The notes: generated by a model from the sequence alone, not told the origin. DNA of 64,000 nt from Pseudophaeobacter arcticus DSM 23566 (GCF_000473205.1 NZ_KI421507.1:299074-363073); one strand, 5' to 3'. Positions 1 through 9,695 are shown, counted from the stretch's first letter. A program made the numbers and translations.

Positions 1-1097
1 GCAATGGTGTCGACCACCAGTGTCTCGCTAAAGGTGGCGCTATTGCCAAAATCATCTGTTGTGGTGATGTCGACCGCTGTTGTGTAGTCGCCGGTGTTGA
101 TTTGGGTCGCGTTAAAGGTAACCGACCAACTGCCATCTGCAGCAACAGTTGTCGTCTGGGTGTGACCGTTGATGACAACACTGACGCTGGCGCCCGCTTC
201 ACCTGTGCCGGTGATCACGGTACCTGTGGAATGTTCGCTGCCATTGACAAGATCGCCAGTGGACTGCGTCCCGCTGGTGACGTCCAGTTCCGGAGGCGTG
301 GTGTCGATGATGACTGTAGGGCCATCCAGATCATGTGTTGTTCCATCGGGATCGACAACTTTGACGGTGGTATCATAGTTGCCATCTATCGGCAGGGCCA
401 CGACCGGGAAGGTCACTTCCCAGGTACCATCCTCCTTGACGGTGCCTGTCTGTGTCTCGCCGCCAACGCTGACTTCGACCTCAGCGCCGGGAGTGCCGGT
501 GCCGGTGATGACAACCGGATCCGTGGTTGAGCCTGCAACGGGATAGGTGGCATCGGGATTGTCCACGGTGGGAAGGATGCCGCCACCGCCGCCACCGCCT
601 CCGCCACCACCGCCGCCAGCGACGACTGCGGCACCGGCGACACCGGCTGCTGCGCCAGCTGCGCCAAAACCGCCAAAGAGAGGCGCTGCCAGCGGGGCAA
701 TCACCGGCTCGATACGGTCAACATCCAGAAAGACCATATCGTCATAGGCGGACCACTTGCCGGAAACGTCCAAAGGCTCGTAGCTGGCAAACAGCGTACC
801 TTCGGGCCTGTCTTCCAGAACAACTTCGACAAAATTCCCTTCCTCGCTGAGGAACAGGTTTTTGCCGCCGGGTGTGTCATTGCTATAGTAGTTCTGCAGC
901 ACAAGGATCTGACCATCGGCCAGCATGAGGTGGAGATCGGATCCCCGCCGTACATAACTGTCAATGTCCGAAGCGCTGAGGTTCAGCGAAATATCCTTGG
1001 AGTGCGTGACATTGAGAAGTGAGGGAGATCCCTCTGAAAAAGTGCTTTGACGTGTGGTCCCCGAGAGATCACGGGTAATAAATCCAACAGTGCTCAT
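1..1097 (-). CDS. Bap-like Ig-repeat surface protein, N-terminal part (cut by window edge)
   Basis: The minus-strand frame is open from an ATG at 1097 to the window edge, giving 365 residues. Residues 1-130 resemble the BapA-type prefix region of large secreted adhesins. They are followed by an Ala/Gly-rich stretch with a run of 13 glycines (codons at 579-617). Then come Ig-like repeats of about 100 residues, each with TGTG-x-AGA-V-V and DGTW-x-V-x-F motifs followed by VIDTTPP-like linkers; two are visible and a third begins at the edge. Such proteins are usually very long, exported by type I secretion and involved in biofilm or surface attachment. The secretion signal would lie outside the window. 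No signal peptide is seen at the start, as expected for a C-terminally targeted type I substrate. The upstream ribosome site is weak. Family assignment is firm; the exact role is inferred. Confidence 0.8.
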   Translation of the reverse strand, partial: MSTVGFITRDLSGTTRQSTFSEGSPSLLNVTHSKDISLNLSASDIDSYVRRGSDLHLMLADGQILVLQNYYSNDTPGGKNLFLSEEGNFVEVVLEDRPEGTLFASYEPLDVSGKWSAYDDMVFLDVDRIEPVIAPLAAPLFGGFGAAGAAAGVAGAAVVAGGGGGGGGGGGGGILPTVDNPDATYPVAGSTTDPVVITGTGTPGAEVEVSVGGETQTGTVKEDGTWEVTFPVVALPIDGNYDTTVKVVDPDGTTHDLDGPTVIIDTTPPELDVTSGTQSTGDLVNGSEHSTGTVITGTGEAGASVSVVINGHTQTTTVAADGSWSVTFNATQINTGDYTTAVDITTTDDFGNSATFSETLVVDTI

Positions 1098-1888
1098 TTT
1101 TTTGTCGCTCGCTTCTAGACCACGCAACGCCCGAAATCGTGGGGTTGCGGAGGATCCGGTGCCTGTATGTTTCTGCCGAAGGCCGTTCTTTGCGGCCATA
1201 TTGCGAACATATTGCGTCGAATTTAAATCAAATGTCTAGCCGGCGCAGACAGAAACTGTAGATGAATTGCGCTCTATAGTGTCTTGTTTGCCGCAGGTTT
1301 TCTGCCGCGACAGGGCTGTTTCCCCTGTTTTTGGGGCCCTTTCTTGCAAATGGTTAATAAATCTGACCGCAGTTGGTATCTCTATCGGAACAGCGGGTCG
1401 GGGCAGGATCTGGGCAAAACCGAGGCGAGACACTGCAGAACAGGGTCGGGCGCCCATCAGCGTGCCCTTGCCCAAACAGGGCCAAAACAGGGCCAAAGTG
1501 CCCGGCAAAGGCCAGTGGCAGCGCCGCTTGATCCAGGGTGTTTGTGGGCCTGGGCAGCATGAGATCACAGGTTTTGGTGAAATTGTGAAGATTTTTGAGC
1601 GAAACCTTCTGGCAATTAATTAAAAATACACCAGTTCCTAATAGTATGAAACTAGCAAATAGTGTACCCTTGCGGAAGACTGAACGGCGTCCGAGGCTCT
1701 CGATTGCCGGACCAAGCCCCCCTGATCAGAGCGGGCATCCGGTGCTTAAGACGCCGTCGAACAAGAGCAGAAATCAAAACCAAAAACGACCGCGGACATC
1801 CGTGGCCCAGGCCCTGGGCATTCTATGTCTGTGCGTTTTCACCACCGCCAGGAGGAAAGGCGAAGCATAACCCAGGAGGCTAGATCCG
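1098..1888. other. Long intergenic region before prkA
   Basis: About 790 bases separate the divergent adhesin and prkA genes. Short open frames exist on both strands but none has a convincing ribosome site or a recognisable product. The stretch contains a short direct repeat (ACAGGGCCAAA twice, about 1477-1498) and an AT-rich block around 1605-1665 that could hold the prkA promoter. I see no clear RNA gene. Confidence 0.4.
1874..1879 (+). promoter_or_regulatory. Strong ribosome binding site of prkA
   Basis: A perfect AGGAGG lies nine bases before the ATG at 1889 and fixes that start. Confidence 0.75.
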
Positions 1889-3823
1889 ATGAAAGACATT
1901 GCCGAAATATTTGCCGAGCAATATGGCCAGACGCGTGAACAGGAGATGTCCCTTTATGGCTATCTGGATGCCTGTCGCAGCGATCCCAGCCTCTATGCCA
2001 ATGTGGCCGAGCGGATGCTCAAGGCCATCGGCGAAGAGGAACTGGTTGATACATCCAAGGATGCGCGGCTTGGGCCGATCTTTCAGAACCGAACGATCAA
2101 GCAATATAGCTCCTTCAAAGATTTCTACGGCATGGAGGATACCATCGAGCGCATCGTCGGCTACTTCCGTCACGCCGCGCAGGGGTTAGAAGAACGTAAG
2201 CAGATCCTGTATCTGCTGGGACCGGTGGGGGGTGGTAAATCTTCGCTGGCCGAGCAGCTGAAACGTCTGGTCGAAGATCAGCCCATCTATGTGCTGAAAG
2301 CCGGCGACCAGCTGTCGCCAATTTTTGAAAGCCCGCTGGGGCTGTTTGATCCCGTTCGCATGGGCGGGGTGATGGAAGAGGAATACGGCATTGCCCGTCA
2401 CCGCCTGCCGGGGCTGATGTCGCCCTGGGCGGTGCAGCGGTTGGATGAGTTTGGTGGGGACATCAGCAAATTCAACGTCGCGCGGATCTATCCTTCGGGG
2501 CTGCGGCGCATGGCAGTGGCCAAGGTCGAACCCGGTGATGAGAACAATCAGGATATCTCGACCCTTGTTGGCAAGGTGGACATCCGCCAGCTGGAACATT
2601 TCAGCCAGGACAATCCAGATGCCTATAGCTTTTCGGGCGGGCTGAACCGGGCCAATCAAGGCGTGCTGGAATTTGTCGAGATGTTCAAGGCTCCCATCAA
2701 GATGCTGCATCCGCTGCTGACGGCGACCCAGGAAGGCAACTACATGGGCACCGAAAGCTTTGGCGCCATTCCCTTTACCGGGCTGGTGCTGGCCCACTCC
2801 AACGAGAGCGAATGGCAGGCCTTTAAGAACAACAAAAACAACGAGGCCTTTATTGACCGGGTGTCGATTGTAAAGGTGCCCTATTGTCTGCGAGTCAGCG
2901 ATGAGGCGCAGATCTACCGCAAACTGATCCAGCACAGCGAACTGGCCGAAGCGCCCTGTGCGCCGGAAACGCTCAAGATTCTCAGCCGCTTTTCTGTTCT
3001 CACCCGGCTAAAGCCGCATGAAAACTCCAACCTCTATTCCAAGATGCGGGTCTATGATGGCGAAAGCCTGAAAGACACCGACCCCAAGGCGAAAACGGTT
3101 CAGGAATATCAGGACCGGGCTGGCGTTGATGAGGGCATGAACGGCATCTCCACGCGGTTTGCCTTTAAGGTGCTGTCGTCGACCTTCAACTTTGACACCG
3201 ATGAGATCGCGGCGGATCCGGTGCACCTGATGTATGTCCTGGAACAGATGATCAAACGGGAGCAGTTTCCAGCCGAGACCGAGGCCAAGTATCTCGACTT
3301 CATCAAGACGGATCTGGCCCAACGGTACGAGGAATTTATCGGCAATGAGATCCAGAAGGCCTATCTCGAGAGCTACACCGAATATGGTCAGAACGTCTTT
3401 GATCGCTACATATCCTATGCGGATGCCTGGATCGAAGAGCAGGACTACAAGGACCCCGACACGGGTCAGCTGTATGACCGGGACATTCTCGACAGCGAGC
3501 TGAGCAAGATAGAAAAGCCGGTGGGTATCGCCAATCCCAAGGATTTCCGCAACGAGGTGGTCAAGTTTGCGCTGCGCCATCGTGCCAATACCGGCGCAAA
3601 CCCGGCGTGGAACTCTTATGAAAAGCTACGGGATGTGATTGAAAAGCACATGTTTAGCCAGGTCGAAGAGCTGTTGCCGGTGATCAGCTTTGGCAGCAAG
3701 AAAGACAGCAAGACCGAGAGCAAGCACCAGGAGTTTGTCGAACGCATGCGCAGCCATGGCTACACCGACCGCCAGGTCCGGCGGCTGGTCGAGTGGTACA
3801 TGCGGGTCAACAAGGCCGGGTAA
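1889..3823 (+). CDS. prkA: PrkA serine protein kinase
   Basis: 644 residues, the usual length for PrkA/YeaG. It has an N-terminal AAA-like ATPase domain with Walker A GPVGGGKS at residues 111-118, and a C-terminal PrkA kinase domain. PrkA is a cytoplasmic serine/threonine kinase linked to starvation, sporulation or stationary-phase stress in different bacteria. The start is supported by AGGAGG nine bases upstream. It is the first gene of a tight three-gene set with the VWA-protein gene (15 bases downstream) and spoVR. This order (yeaG-yeaH-ycgB in enterobacteria) is widely conserved, so the three products probably act together. The long upstream gap suggests its own promoter. Nothing appears truncated. 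Confidence 0.95.
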   Translation: MKDIAEIFAEQYGQTREQEMSLYGYLDACRSDPSLYANVAERMLKAIGEEELVDTSKDARLGPIFQNRTIKQYSSFKDFYGMEDTIERIVGYFRHAAQGLEERKQILYLLGPVGGGKSSLAEQLKRLVEDQPIYVLKAGDQLSPIFESPLGLFDPVRMGGVMEEEYGIARHRLPGLMSPWAVQRLDEFGGDISKFNVARIYPSGLRRMAVAKVEPGDENNQDISTLVGKVDIRQLEHFSQDNPDAYSFSGGLNRANQGVLEFVEMFKAPIKMLHPLLTATQEGNYMGTESFGAIPFTGLVLAHSNESEWQAFKNNKNNEAFIDRVSIVKVPYCLRVSDEAQIYRKLIQHSELAEAPCAPETLKILSRFSVLTRLKPHENSNLYSKMRVYDGESLKDTDPKAKTVQEYQDRAGVDEGMNGISTRFAFKVLSSTFNFDTDEIAADPVHLMYVLEQMIKREQFPAETEAKYLDFIKTDLAQRYEEFIGNEIQKAYLESYTEYGQNVFDRYISYADAWIEEQDYKDPDTGQLYDRDILDSELSKIEKPVGIANPKDFRNEVVKFALRHRANTGANPAWNSYEKLRDVIEKHMFSQVEELLPVISFGSKKDSKTESKHQEFVERMRSHGYTDRQVRRLVEWYMRVNKAG

Positions 3824-3838
3824 CGGGGGCGCTGAAAT

Positions 3839-5170
3839 ATGCATCAATTCATCGACAGGCGCGCCAACCCCAAAGGCAAAAGCCACGGCAACCGGCAACG
3901 GTTCCTGCGCCGCGCCAGGGAGAATATCAAAGAGCGTGTTGACCGCTCGGTGCGGGACAAATCCATCCAGGACGGGGATGGTGTCTCGCCTGAGGGGGAA
4001 AAGGTGACAATCCCGGCAAAGGGGCTGCAGGAGCCTCGGTTCTTTCACAGCGCCCAGGGCGGTAACCGCAAATATGTACTGCCGGGCAACAAGGAGTTTG
4101 TGGTTGGCGATACCATCCCCAAACCAAGGAACGGCGCTGGGCAGGGGGGCCGCGAGGCCTCCGAAGACGGCGATGGCGAGGATGCGTTTTCCTTTACCCT
4201 GACCCGTGACGAATACCTGGAGATCCTGTTTGACGGGCTGGAGCTGCCGGATCTGGTGGAGAAATCCTCCGTTGAGACCGAAACCATCGGCAGCCGCCGC
4301 GCTGGGCTGACCACTGCGGGCACGCCCAATAACCTCAACCTGGTGCGGACCATGCGCAATTCCCTGGGGCGGCGTATTGCTTTGCGACGCCCTTCTGCCC
4401 AGGCGCAGGCGGATCTGGAAGCCGAGATTGAAATGCTGGCGGACCTTCCCTCCCTTTCAAAGGCCCAGGCGGATCTGCTGGAGGAGCTACGGTCCCGGCT
4501 GGAGGCGCTGCAACGCAAGCGTAAGGTTGTGGGCTATATCGACCCGATAGATCTGCGCTTTGACACCCATGTGCCCGAAAAGATCCGCAAGTCTCGCGCG
4601 GTTGTGTTCTGCCTGATGGATGTCTCCGGCTCGATGCAGGAGCGCGAAAAGGATCTTGGCAAGCGGTTTTTCCTGCTGCTGCATCTGTTCCTGTCGCGTT
4701 GCTATGAACAGACCGAACTGGTCTTTATCCGCCATACTCACTTGGCGGAGGAGGTGGATGAGGAAACCTTCTTTTATGCCCGCGAAACCGGCGGCACCAT
4801 TGTCTCTACCGCGCTGGATAAAATGCGTGAGGTGATCGCGGACCGCTACCCGCCGCAGGAGTGGAACATCTACGGCGCCCAGGTTTCGGATGGGGAGAAT
4901 TTTGGCAATGACTCGGCGCGCTGCAAAAAGCTGCTGCTCGAGGATCTGCTGCCAGTCTGCCAGTACTACGCCTATATGGAAATTGTTGAAGAAAGCGCCG
5001 AGGCCCTGCTGAATGACACCGAGGCCGGAGATGATCTGTGGCAGAACTACCGTGCGGTAAAATCACAGGCACCGCATTTTGCGATGCAGCGCGTGGCCCA
5101 TGCTGCTCATATCTATCCGATCTTCAGAGAGTTCTTTCTGCCCCGTTTAAAGGGAGGCCAAAATGCTTGA
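3839..5170 (+). CDS. yeaH: YeaH/YhbH family (DUF444) VWA-domain protein
   Basis: 443 residues. The N-terminal half is charged and rich in Arg/Lys and Gly. The C-terminal half is a von Willebrand A-like domain with a MIDAS motif DVSGS at about residues 261-265, following a strand VVFCLM. Members of this family are encoded beside PrkA and SpoVR. The biochemical role is not settled; a metal-dependent protein-interaction or scaffold role in the PrkA stress pathway is the usual guess. The gene starts 15 bases after prkA and its end overlaps spoVR by eight bases, which indicates one transcript and coupled translation. Length and motifs are intact. Confidence 0.9.
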   Translation: MHQFIDRRANPKGKSHGNRQRFLRRARENIKERVDRSVRDKSIQDGDGVSPEGEKVTIPAKGLQEPRFFHSAQGGNRKYVLPGNKEFVVGDTIPKPRNGAGQGGREASEDGDGEDAFSFTLTRDEYLEILFDGLELPDLVEKSSVETETIGSRRAGLTTAGTPNNLNLVRTMRNSLGRRIALRRPSAQAQADLEAEIEMLADLPSLSKAQADLLEELRSRLEALQRKRKVVGYIDPIDLRFDTHVPEKIRKSRAVVFCLMDVSGSMQEREKDLGKRFFLLLHLFLSRCYEQTELVFIRHTHLAEEVDEETFFYARETGGTIVSTALDKMREVIADRYPPQEWNIYGAQVSDGENFGNDSARCKKLLLEDLLPVCQYYAYMEIVEESAEALLNDTEAGDDLWQNYRAVKSQAPHFAMQRVAHAAHIYPIFREFFLPRLKGGQNA

Positions 5171-6677
5171 CGTAAAACCGGGATCCAACCTGCTGTTTGA
5201 CGGGTCGGAGTGGAGCTTTGAACTGCTGGAAAAGGCCCGCGACGCGATTGAAGATATCGCGCTGAATGATCTGGGGCTGAACGTCTACCAGAACCAGATC
5301 GAGATCATCTCGGCGGAGCAGATGCTGGATGCCTATTCCTGCACCGGTTTGCCGCTGATGTATCAGCACTGGTCCTTTGGCAAACATTTTGCCCGCGACG
5401 AGGCGCTCTATCGCACCGGACGGCAAGGGCTGGCCTATGAAATCGTGATCAACTCCAACCCCTGCATCAGCTACAATATGGAAGAAAACACCATGGCGAT
5501 GCAGACGCTGGTGATGGCGCATGCGGCCTTTGGGCATAATCATTTTTTCAAGAACAATTATCTGTTCCTGCAGTGGACGGATGCCGACGGCATTCATGAT
5601 TATCTCGCCTTTGCCAAGAATTACATCGCCGCCTGTGAAGAACGCTATGGGCTGGATGCGGTGGAAGAACTGCTGGATGCGGCCCATGCGCTGCAAACTC
5701 AGGGGGTGTTTCGCTATGGGCGCCCGCCAAAGCCCACCGCGCAGGAGTTGGAAGCGATGCAGCGGCTGCGTGATGGCTATGAGGCCGGTCGCAGCCTGCT
5801 GGATATCTGGACCGATGCCACCCTGGGACGCAACAAGGAGGAGGAAGCGCGGGATGCGCCCTTTAGTGCGCGCCGCAAAAGCCTGAGCCTGCCGCAGGAG
5901 AATATTCTCTACTTTTTGGAAAAGCACAGCCCGATCTTGCATCCCTGGCAGCGCGAGCTGTTGCGCATCGTGCGGATGCTGGCACAATATTTCTATCCGC
6001 AGAAACAGACCAAGGTGATGAACGAAGGCTGCGCTACTTTTGTGCATTATTACATCATAAATGAGCTCTTCTCGCAGGGGCGCCTGACCGAGGGCGCCTA
6101 TATGGAGATGATGCACAGCCATACCAATGTGGTTTTGCAACCCGAGTATGACGATCCGCGTTATTCAGGCATCAACCCCTATGCGCTGGGCTTTGCCATG
6201 ATGATGGATATTAAACGCATCTGCCAAGAGCCAACCGAAGAAGACCGCGCGTGGTTTCCGGATATCGCAGGCCATGAGGACTGGCGGGGGGTATTGCGCG
6301 ATGCCTGGGCCAATTACCGGGATGAGAGCTTTATTCAGCAGTTCCTGTCGCCGCATCTGATGCGCAAGTTCAAGCTTTTTGCCTTGGTCGATCTAGAAGA
6401 CCAAAAGGACCTGGTCGTGAGCCAAATCCACAACCGGGCTGGCTATAAAGAGATCCGCCGGGCGTTGGCGCAGCAATATGATCTGGCCTATCTGGAGCCT
6501 GATATTCAGGTCTCCGATGCAGATCTGAGCGGCGACAGGCGTTTGATCCTCACGCATACGGTGCGCGATGGCGTTCACCTGGAAGAGGAGAACAAGCGCG
6601 AGGTGCTAAAGCACCTGGGCACACTCTGGGGCTATGATGTCTGTCTGAACGCGGTGGAGACACATGTCGAGAGCTGA
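5163..6677 (+). CDS. spoVR: SpoVR/YcgB family protein
   Basis: 504 residues, typical for SpoVR. It carries conserved family blocks such as WSFGKHF near residue 70, NTMAMQTLVMAHA near 110-122 and NEGCATFVHYYI near 285. In Bacillus SpoVR affects the spore cortex. In non-sporulating bacteria the protein is of unknown biochemical function but always travels with prkA and yeaH. The ATG at 5163 is preceded by AAAGGGAGG and lies inside the end of yeaH, so the two genes are translationally coupled. A stress or stationary-phase role is inferred from this neighbourhood. Confidence 0.93.
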   Translation: MLDVKPGSNLLFDGSEWSFELLEKARDAIEDIALNDLGLNVYQNQIEIISAEQMLDAYSCTGLPLMYQHWSFGKHFARDEALYRTGRQGLAYEIVINSNPCISYNMEENTMAMQTLVMAHAAFGHNHFFKNNYLFLQWTDADGIHDYLAFAKNYIAACEERYGLDAVEELLDAAHALQTQGVFRYGRPPKPTAQELEAMQRLRDGYEAGRSLLDIWTDATLGRNKEEEARDAPFSARRKSLSLPQENILYFLEKHSPILHPWQRELLRIVRMLAQYFYPQKQTKVMNEGCATFVHYYIINELFSQGRLTEGAYMEMMHSHTNVVLQPEYDDPRYSGINPYALGFAMMMDIKRICQEPTEEDRAWFPDIAGHEDWRGVLRDAWANYRDESFIQQFLSPHLMRKFKLFALVDLEDQKDLVVSQIHNRAGYKEIRRALAQQYDLAYLEPDIQVSDADLSGDRRLILTHTVRDGVHLEEENKREVLKHLGTLWGYDVCLNAVETHVES

Positions 6678-6683
6678 GTGACC

Positions 6684-6719
6684 GGCCTGAGTAATTGGCC
6701 TGAGCAATTGACCTGAGTG
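6684..6719. repeat. 13-bp tandem repeat between spoVR and the MFS gene
   Basis: GGCCTGAGTAATT is followed directly by GGCCTGAGCAATT and a partial third copy GACCTGAGTG. The array sits just after the spoVR stop in a convergent gap. No strong terminator hairpin is seen here. Confidence 0.6.
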
Positions 6720-6746
6720 TGCCTCCGGCCTGCGCTGATGAGTTCC

Positions 6747-8093
6747 TTATTGGTCCGCAGGTGGGTATGTTTTGTGCAAATCGTCGATGACATAGGGATG
6801 TGAATGCCGCTTTGGGTCACTTTGTGCGTGGTCTGTAGGTGCCTGCAGATGTGGGTGATCAGCGGCCAGTTCGGGGTGGCCATGGGGCAGACTCTCGGGG
6901 TCATGGGCGGGCCATTGGATCCGCGCATATAACACCCCCAGAATGGCCAGTGCATTCAGCACCAAAAGCGAGGGCACCATGCCAAAGCTGCTCATGCTCC
7001 AGCCGGCCAGGGGATAGGTGATCAGCCAACAGCCATGCGACAGGGTAAACTGCGCGGCAAAGACCGCAGGGCGATCTTCAGCCCGGGCCGAGCGCTTTAA
7101 CAACCGCCCCGAGGGGGTGAGCACGGTGGAATAGCCAAATCCGGACAAGAACCAGCAGAGTATCACCGGCAACACTGTGGCATTGGCCAGGCTTGCATAG
7201 GCCGCCAGCCCGGTCTGAGCCAGGATCGCGATGAGCGCTCCCGCTATCATCAGGCTGCGATCCTGGCGCTGGGCCAGCAGCCTTGGCAGGGTAACGGCCG
7301 CCAGCATGGACCCGGCGCCAAAAGCGGCCAAGGTCAAAGCCACCATATGCTCGGACAGGCCCAGGTCAGCCCGGATGATCACCACGGTGTTGATGATCAC
7401 CATGGCGCTCACCGAGGCGGCAACGACTGTCAGCCCCAGCAACCCACGCAGGCGTGGTGTCTTTAGGTAGATGCGGATCCCCAGCGTTGTGCGGTGATAT
7501 AATCCGGTGGTGGCGCTGGGCCGGGGCGAGGGCAGGACAACAGAGGCCACCAGCAGCGCCGAGGCAATAAAGCCAGCAGCGGTGCCAAAGAACAGGGAAT
7601 TGGCCGTCACCAGAGTCAGCAGCAGTGCGGCCAGCGTTGGGGACAACAGGCTTTCGATGTCATAGGCCAGTCGCGACAGGGACAGCGCATTGGTGTAGTC
7701 CTCCTCATCAGATAGGACATCTGGAATGGTGGCCTGAAAGGCAGGGGTAAACCCGGCAGATGAGGCCTGCATGACAAAGATCAGCACATAGATTTGCCAG
7801 ATCTCGCTGACAAAAGGCAGCGCCAGCGCCACCAGGGCGCGCAGGATATCAAGCGTGACCAACCAGCTGCGCCGCGGGTACTGGCTGGCAACTGCGGCGG
7901 CAATTGGGGCAAGGGTCACATAGCTGACCATCTTGATGGTGAGCGCGATACTCAGCACGATGGAGGCATCGGCTCCGGCCAGGTCATAGGCGATCAACCC
8001 AAGAGCCACGGTCGCCAGACCGGTGCCGATGATGGCAATCACCTGTGCCGCAAACATGTGGCGAAAGGTGCGATTTCTCAGAACCGCTAACAT
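6747..8093 (-). CDS. MFS transporter with histidine-rich C-terminus
   Basis: 448 residues with about twelve hydrophobic segments and the layout of the MFS_3 (drug/siderophore exporter-like) group. There is an NRTFRHMF start followed by a helix rich in Gly/Ala/Leu, and the loop SQYPRRSW after helix 2. The last 50 or so residues leave the membrane and contain nine histidines in pairs such as HGH, DHPH and RHSH. This is unusual for the family and suggests binding of a transition metal; the substrate is unknown. The gene converges on spoVR and diverges from the M24 peptidase. An inner-membrane efflux role is inferred from the family; the metal link rests on the tail and on a copper operon 3 kb away. 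Confidence 0.8.
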   Translation of the reverse strand: MLAVLRNRTFRHMFAAQVIAIIGTGLATVALGLIAYDLAGADASIVLSIALTIKMVSYVTLAPIAAAVASQYPRRSWLVTLDILRALVALALPFVSEIWQIYVLIFVMQASSAGFTPAFQATIPDVLSDEEDYTNALSLSRLAYDIESLLSPTLAALLLTLVTANSLFFGTAAGFIASALLVASVVLPSPRPSATTGLYHRTTLGIRIYLKTPRLRGLLGLTVVAASVSAMVIINTVVIIRADLGLSEHMVALTLAAFGAGSMLAAVTLPRLLAQRQDRSLMIAGALIAILAQTGLAAYASLANATVLPVILCWFLSGFGYSTVLTPSGRLLKRSARAEDRPAVFAAQFTLSHGCWLITYPLAGWSMSSFGMVPSLLVLNALAILGVLYARIQWPAHDPESLPHGHPELAADHPHLQAPTDHAQSDPKRHSHPYVIDDLHKTYPPADQ

Positions 8094-8551
8094 GGTTTCA
8101 GGATACCTCGTGATACCTTTGCTGGTCGCGCGACGGTGTTCGCCAGAACGATCTGCGGTGCCGTTCTTAAGCCAAGGTCTAGATGATCCAAGCTCAGCTC
8201 CCGCTTGGGAATTTCACCACAGGGGCGCTGCTCTACCCCCCCCAAATTTACGCCGCTCAAATGGCCATGGGCGCGTGTGGTCTGAGCAGCGCGAATGGCA
8301 GGGCAGTGGTGGTTGGGAAGGGGCTTCATGGGCTCATTCTCTCTTTGCGGGCGATAAATGCAAGACGGCTTTCGCAGTCAGGGACCTTTGGCAAGACTAT
8401 GCATTGACAAGGCCCCTGTTTCAATTGGATACAATATTCCAAATAGAGGTGCCTGCCGGGCGAAGTGACAGGCCTGTAGCATCTGTCTGTTGTTCTGAAA
8501 TTGGCGCGCGCCAGTAGCGCGCCCCTGTCTGATCCTTTTGGGAGATCTCAT
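8094..8551. other. Divergent intergenic region
   Basis: About 460 bases between the MFS gene and the M24 peptidase. It must hold both promoters. Open frames crossing it lack plausible starts or homology. I see no RNA gene or repeat in it. Confidence 0.35.
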
Positions 8552-9649
8552 ATGACCACTTCTTTTACCGAGTATCGTGAATTGGCCAAATCCCTGGGCG
8601 TGGATGCCCTGGCTTTGGTGCCGGGGCCAAATTTCACCCGTGCTCTGGGGCAGGGGTTCATGAGCCACGAACGCCCCTTTGTCCTGGTGATACCTGCGCA
8701 GGGCGCTCCGGCGGCGATTGTGCCAAATCTCGAACTGGGGTCCTGGGATCTGGTTGGTTTTGAGGGTGCGGTTTTTGATTGGCGCGACCAGGATGGCTAT
8801 CAGGCGGCCTTTGCGGCTCTTGCGGGCCATATGCCGATGACACGCCTCGCGGTGGAAGGCCAGGTAATGCGCGTCTTTGTGCATCACGCGCTCAAACAGG
8901 CCAGCCCGGAGCTGGAGATTATCGACGCCGAAAAGCAGATCTCGGGGTTGCGGATGATCAAGAGTGAGGCCGATATCGCAGCCATGCAAAAGGCAATCAC
9001 CCTGTCAGAGCGCGCCCTGCACCGGGTGCTGGCGACAGTTGAAATTGGTCAAAGTGAGAAAGAGATCGAAAGCCGTCTCATCCAGGCGCTTTTTGCCGAG
9101 GGCGCGGATGATCTCGCCTTTACCCCCATTGTGGTGGCGGGCGACAATTCGGCCCGCGTTCATGGCCATGCCCGCGCAGACTACTTGATCCAGTCCGGCG
9201 ACGCGCTGCTGTTTGACTTTGGCGCCCGCAAAGATGGGTTCTGCGCCGATATCACCCGCACGGTTTTTGTCGGCGAAGTGAGCGATGAGGGTCGCGCGGT
9301 TTATGAAACGGTCCTGGCGGCCAATATGGCAGGGCTTGCGGCGACAAAATCCGGGGTCAGCGCGCATCAGATTGATGATGTGGTGACAGGCGTGCTGGAG
9401 GCCTCTCCCTTTGCTGCGCATATCGAAACCAAGACCGGCCACGGTCTGGGACGGGACGTGCACGAAGCCCCCTACATCATGCGCGGCAACCCCCAGCTGC
9501 TGCCCGCAGGCACCGTTTATACCAACGAGCCGGGGCTGTATCTGTCGGGCAAATTTGGCGTGCGGATCGAAGATGACGTGCTGATCACCAATGAGGGCTG
9601 TCAGGTTCTGACGCAGTTTCCAAAGGAGCTGACGATTGTCGGGGCGTGA
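8552..9649 (+). CDS. M24 family metallopeptidase (Xaa-Pro aminopeptidase-like)
   Basis: 365 residues with an N-terminal creatinase-like domain and a C-terminal pita-bread fold. The metal ligands of the family are visible: Asp in DFGARKDGFCADITRT, His in GHGLGRDVHEAP, Glu in NEPGLY and Glu in RIEDD. It probably removes N-terminal residues before proline or cleaves related dipeptides in the cytoplasm, with two divalent metals. An in-frame start exists at 8501, but the ATG at 8552 has GGGAG at a good distance and matches the family N-terminus. The gene stands alone and ends before a shared hairpin with the convergent formaldehyde dehydrogenase gene. Confidence 0.88.
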   Translation: MTTSFTEYRELAKSLGVDALALVPGPNFTRALGQGFMSHERPFVLVIPAQGAPAAIVPNLELGSWDLVGFEGAVFDWRDQDGYQAAFAALAGHMPMTRLAVEGQVMRVFVHHALKQASPELEIIDAEKQISGLRMIKSEADIAAMQKAITLSERALHRVLATVEIGQSEKEIESRLIQALFAEGADDLAFTPIVVAGDNSARVHGHARADYLIQSGDALLFDFGARKDGFCADITRTVFVGEVSDEGRAVYETVLAANMAGLAATKSGVSAHQIDDVVTGVLEASPFAAHIETKTGHGLGRDVHEAPYIMRGNPQLLPAGTVYTNEPGLYLSGKFGVRIEDDVLITNEGCQVLTQFPKELTIVGA

Positions 9650-9695
9650 GGGCTGATCACCTTGGCCTGCTGAGGGCAGATACAGCCTGACCAAA

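Noticed and set aside
1236..1623. Overlapping small open frames on both strands before prkA
   Set aside because: None has a good ribosome site or recognisable product, and both strands are open over the same stretch.
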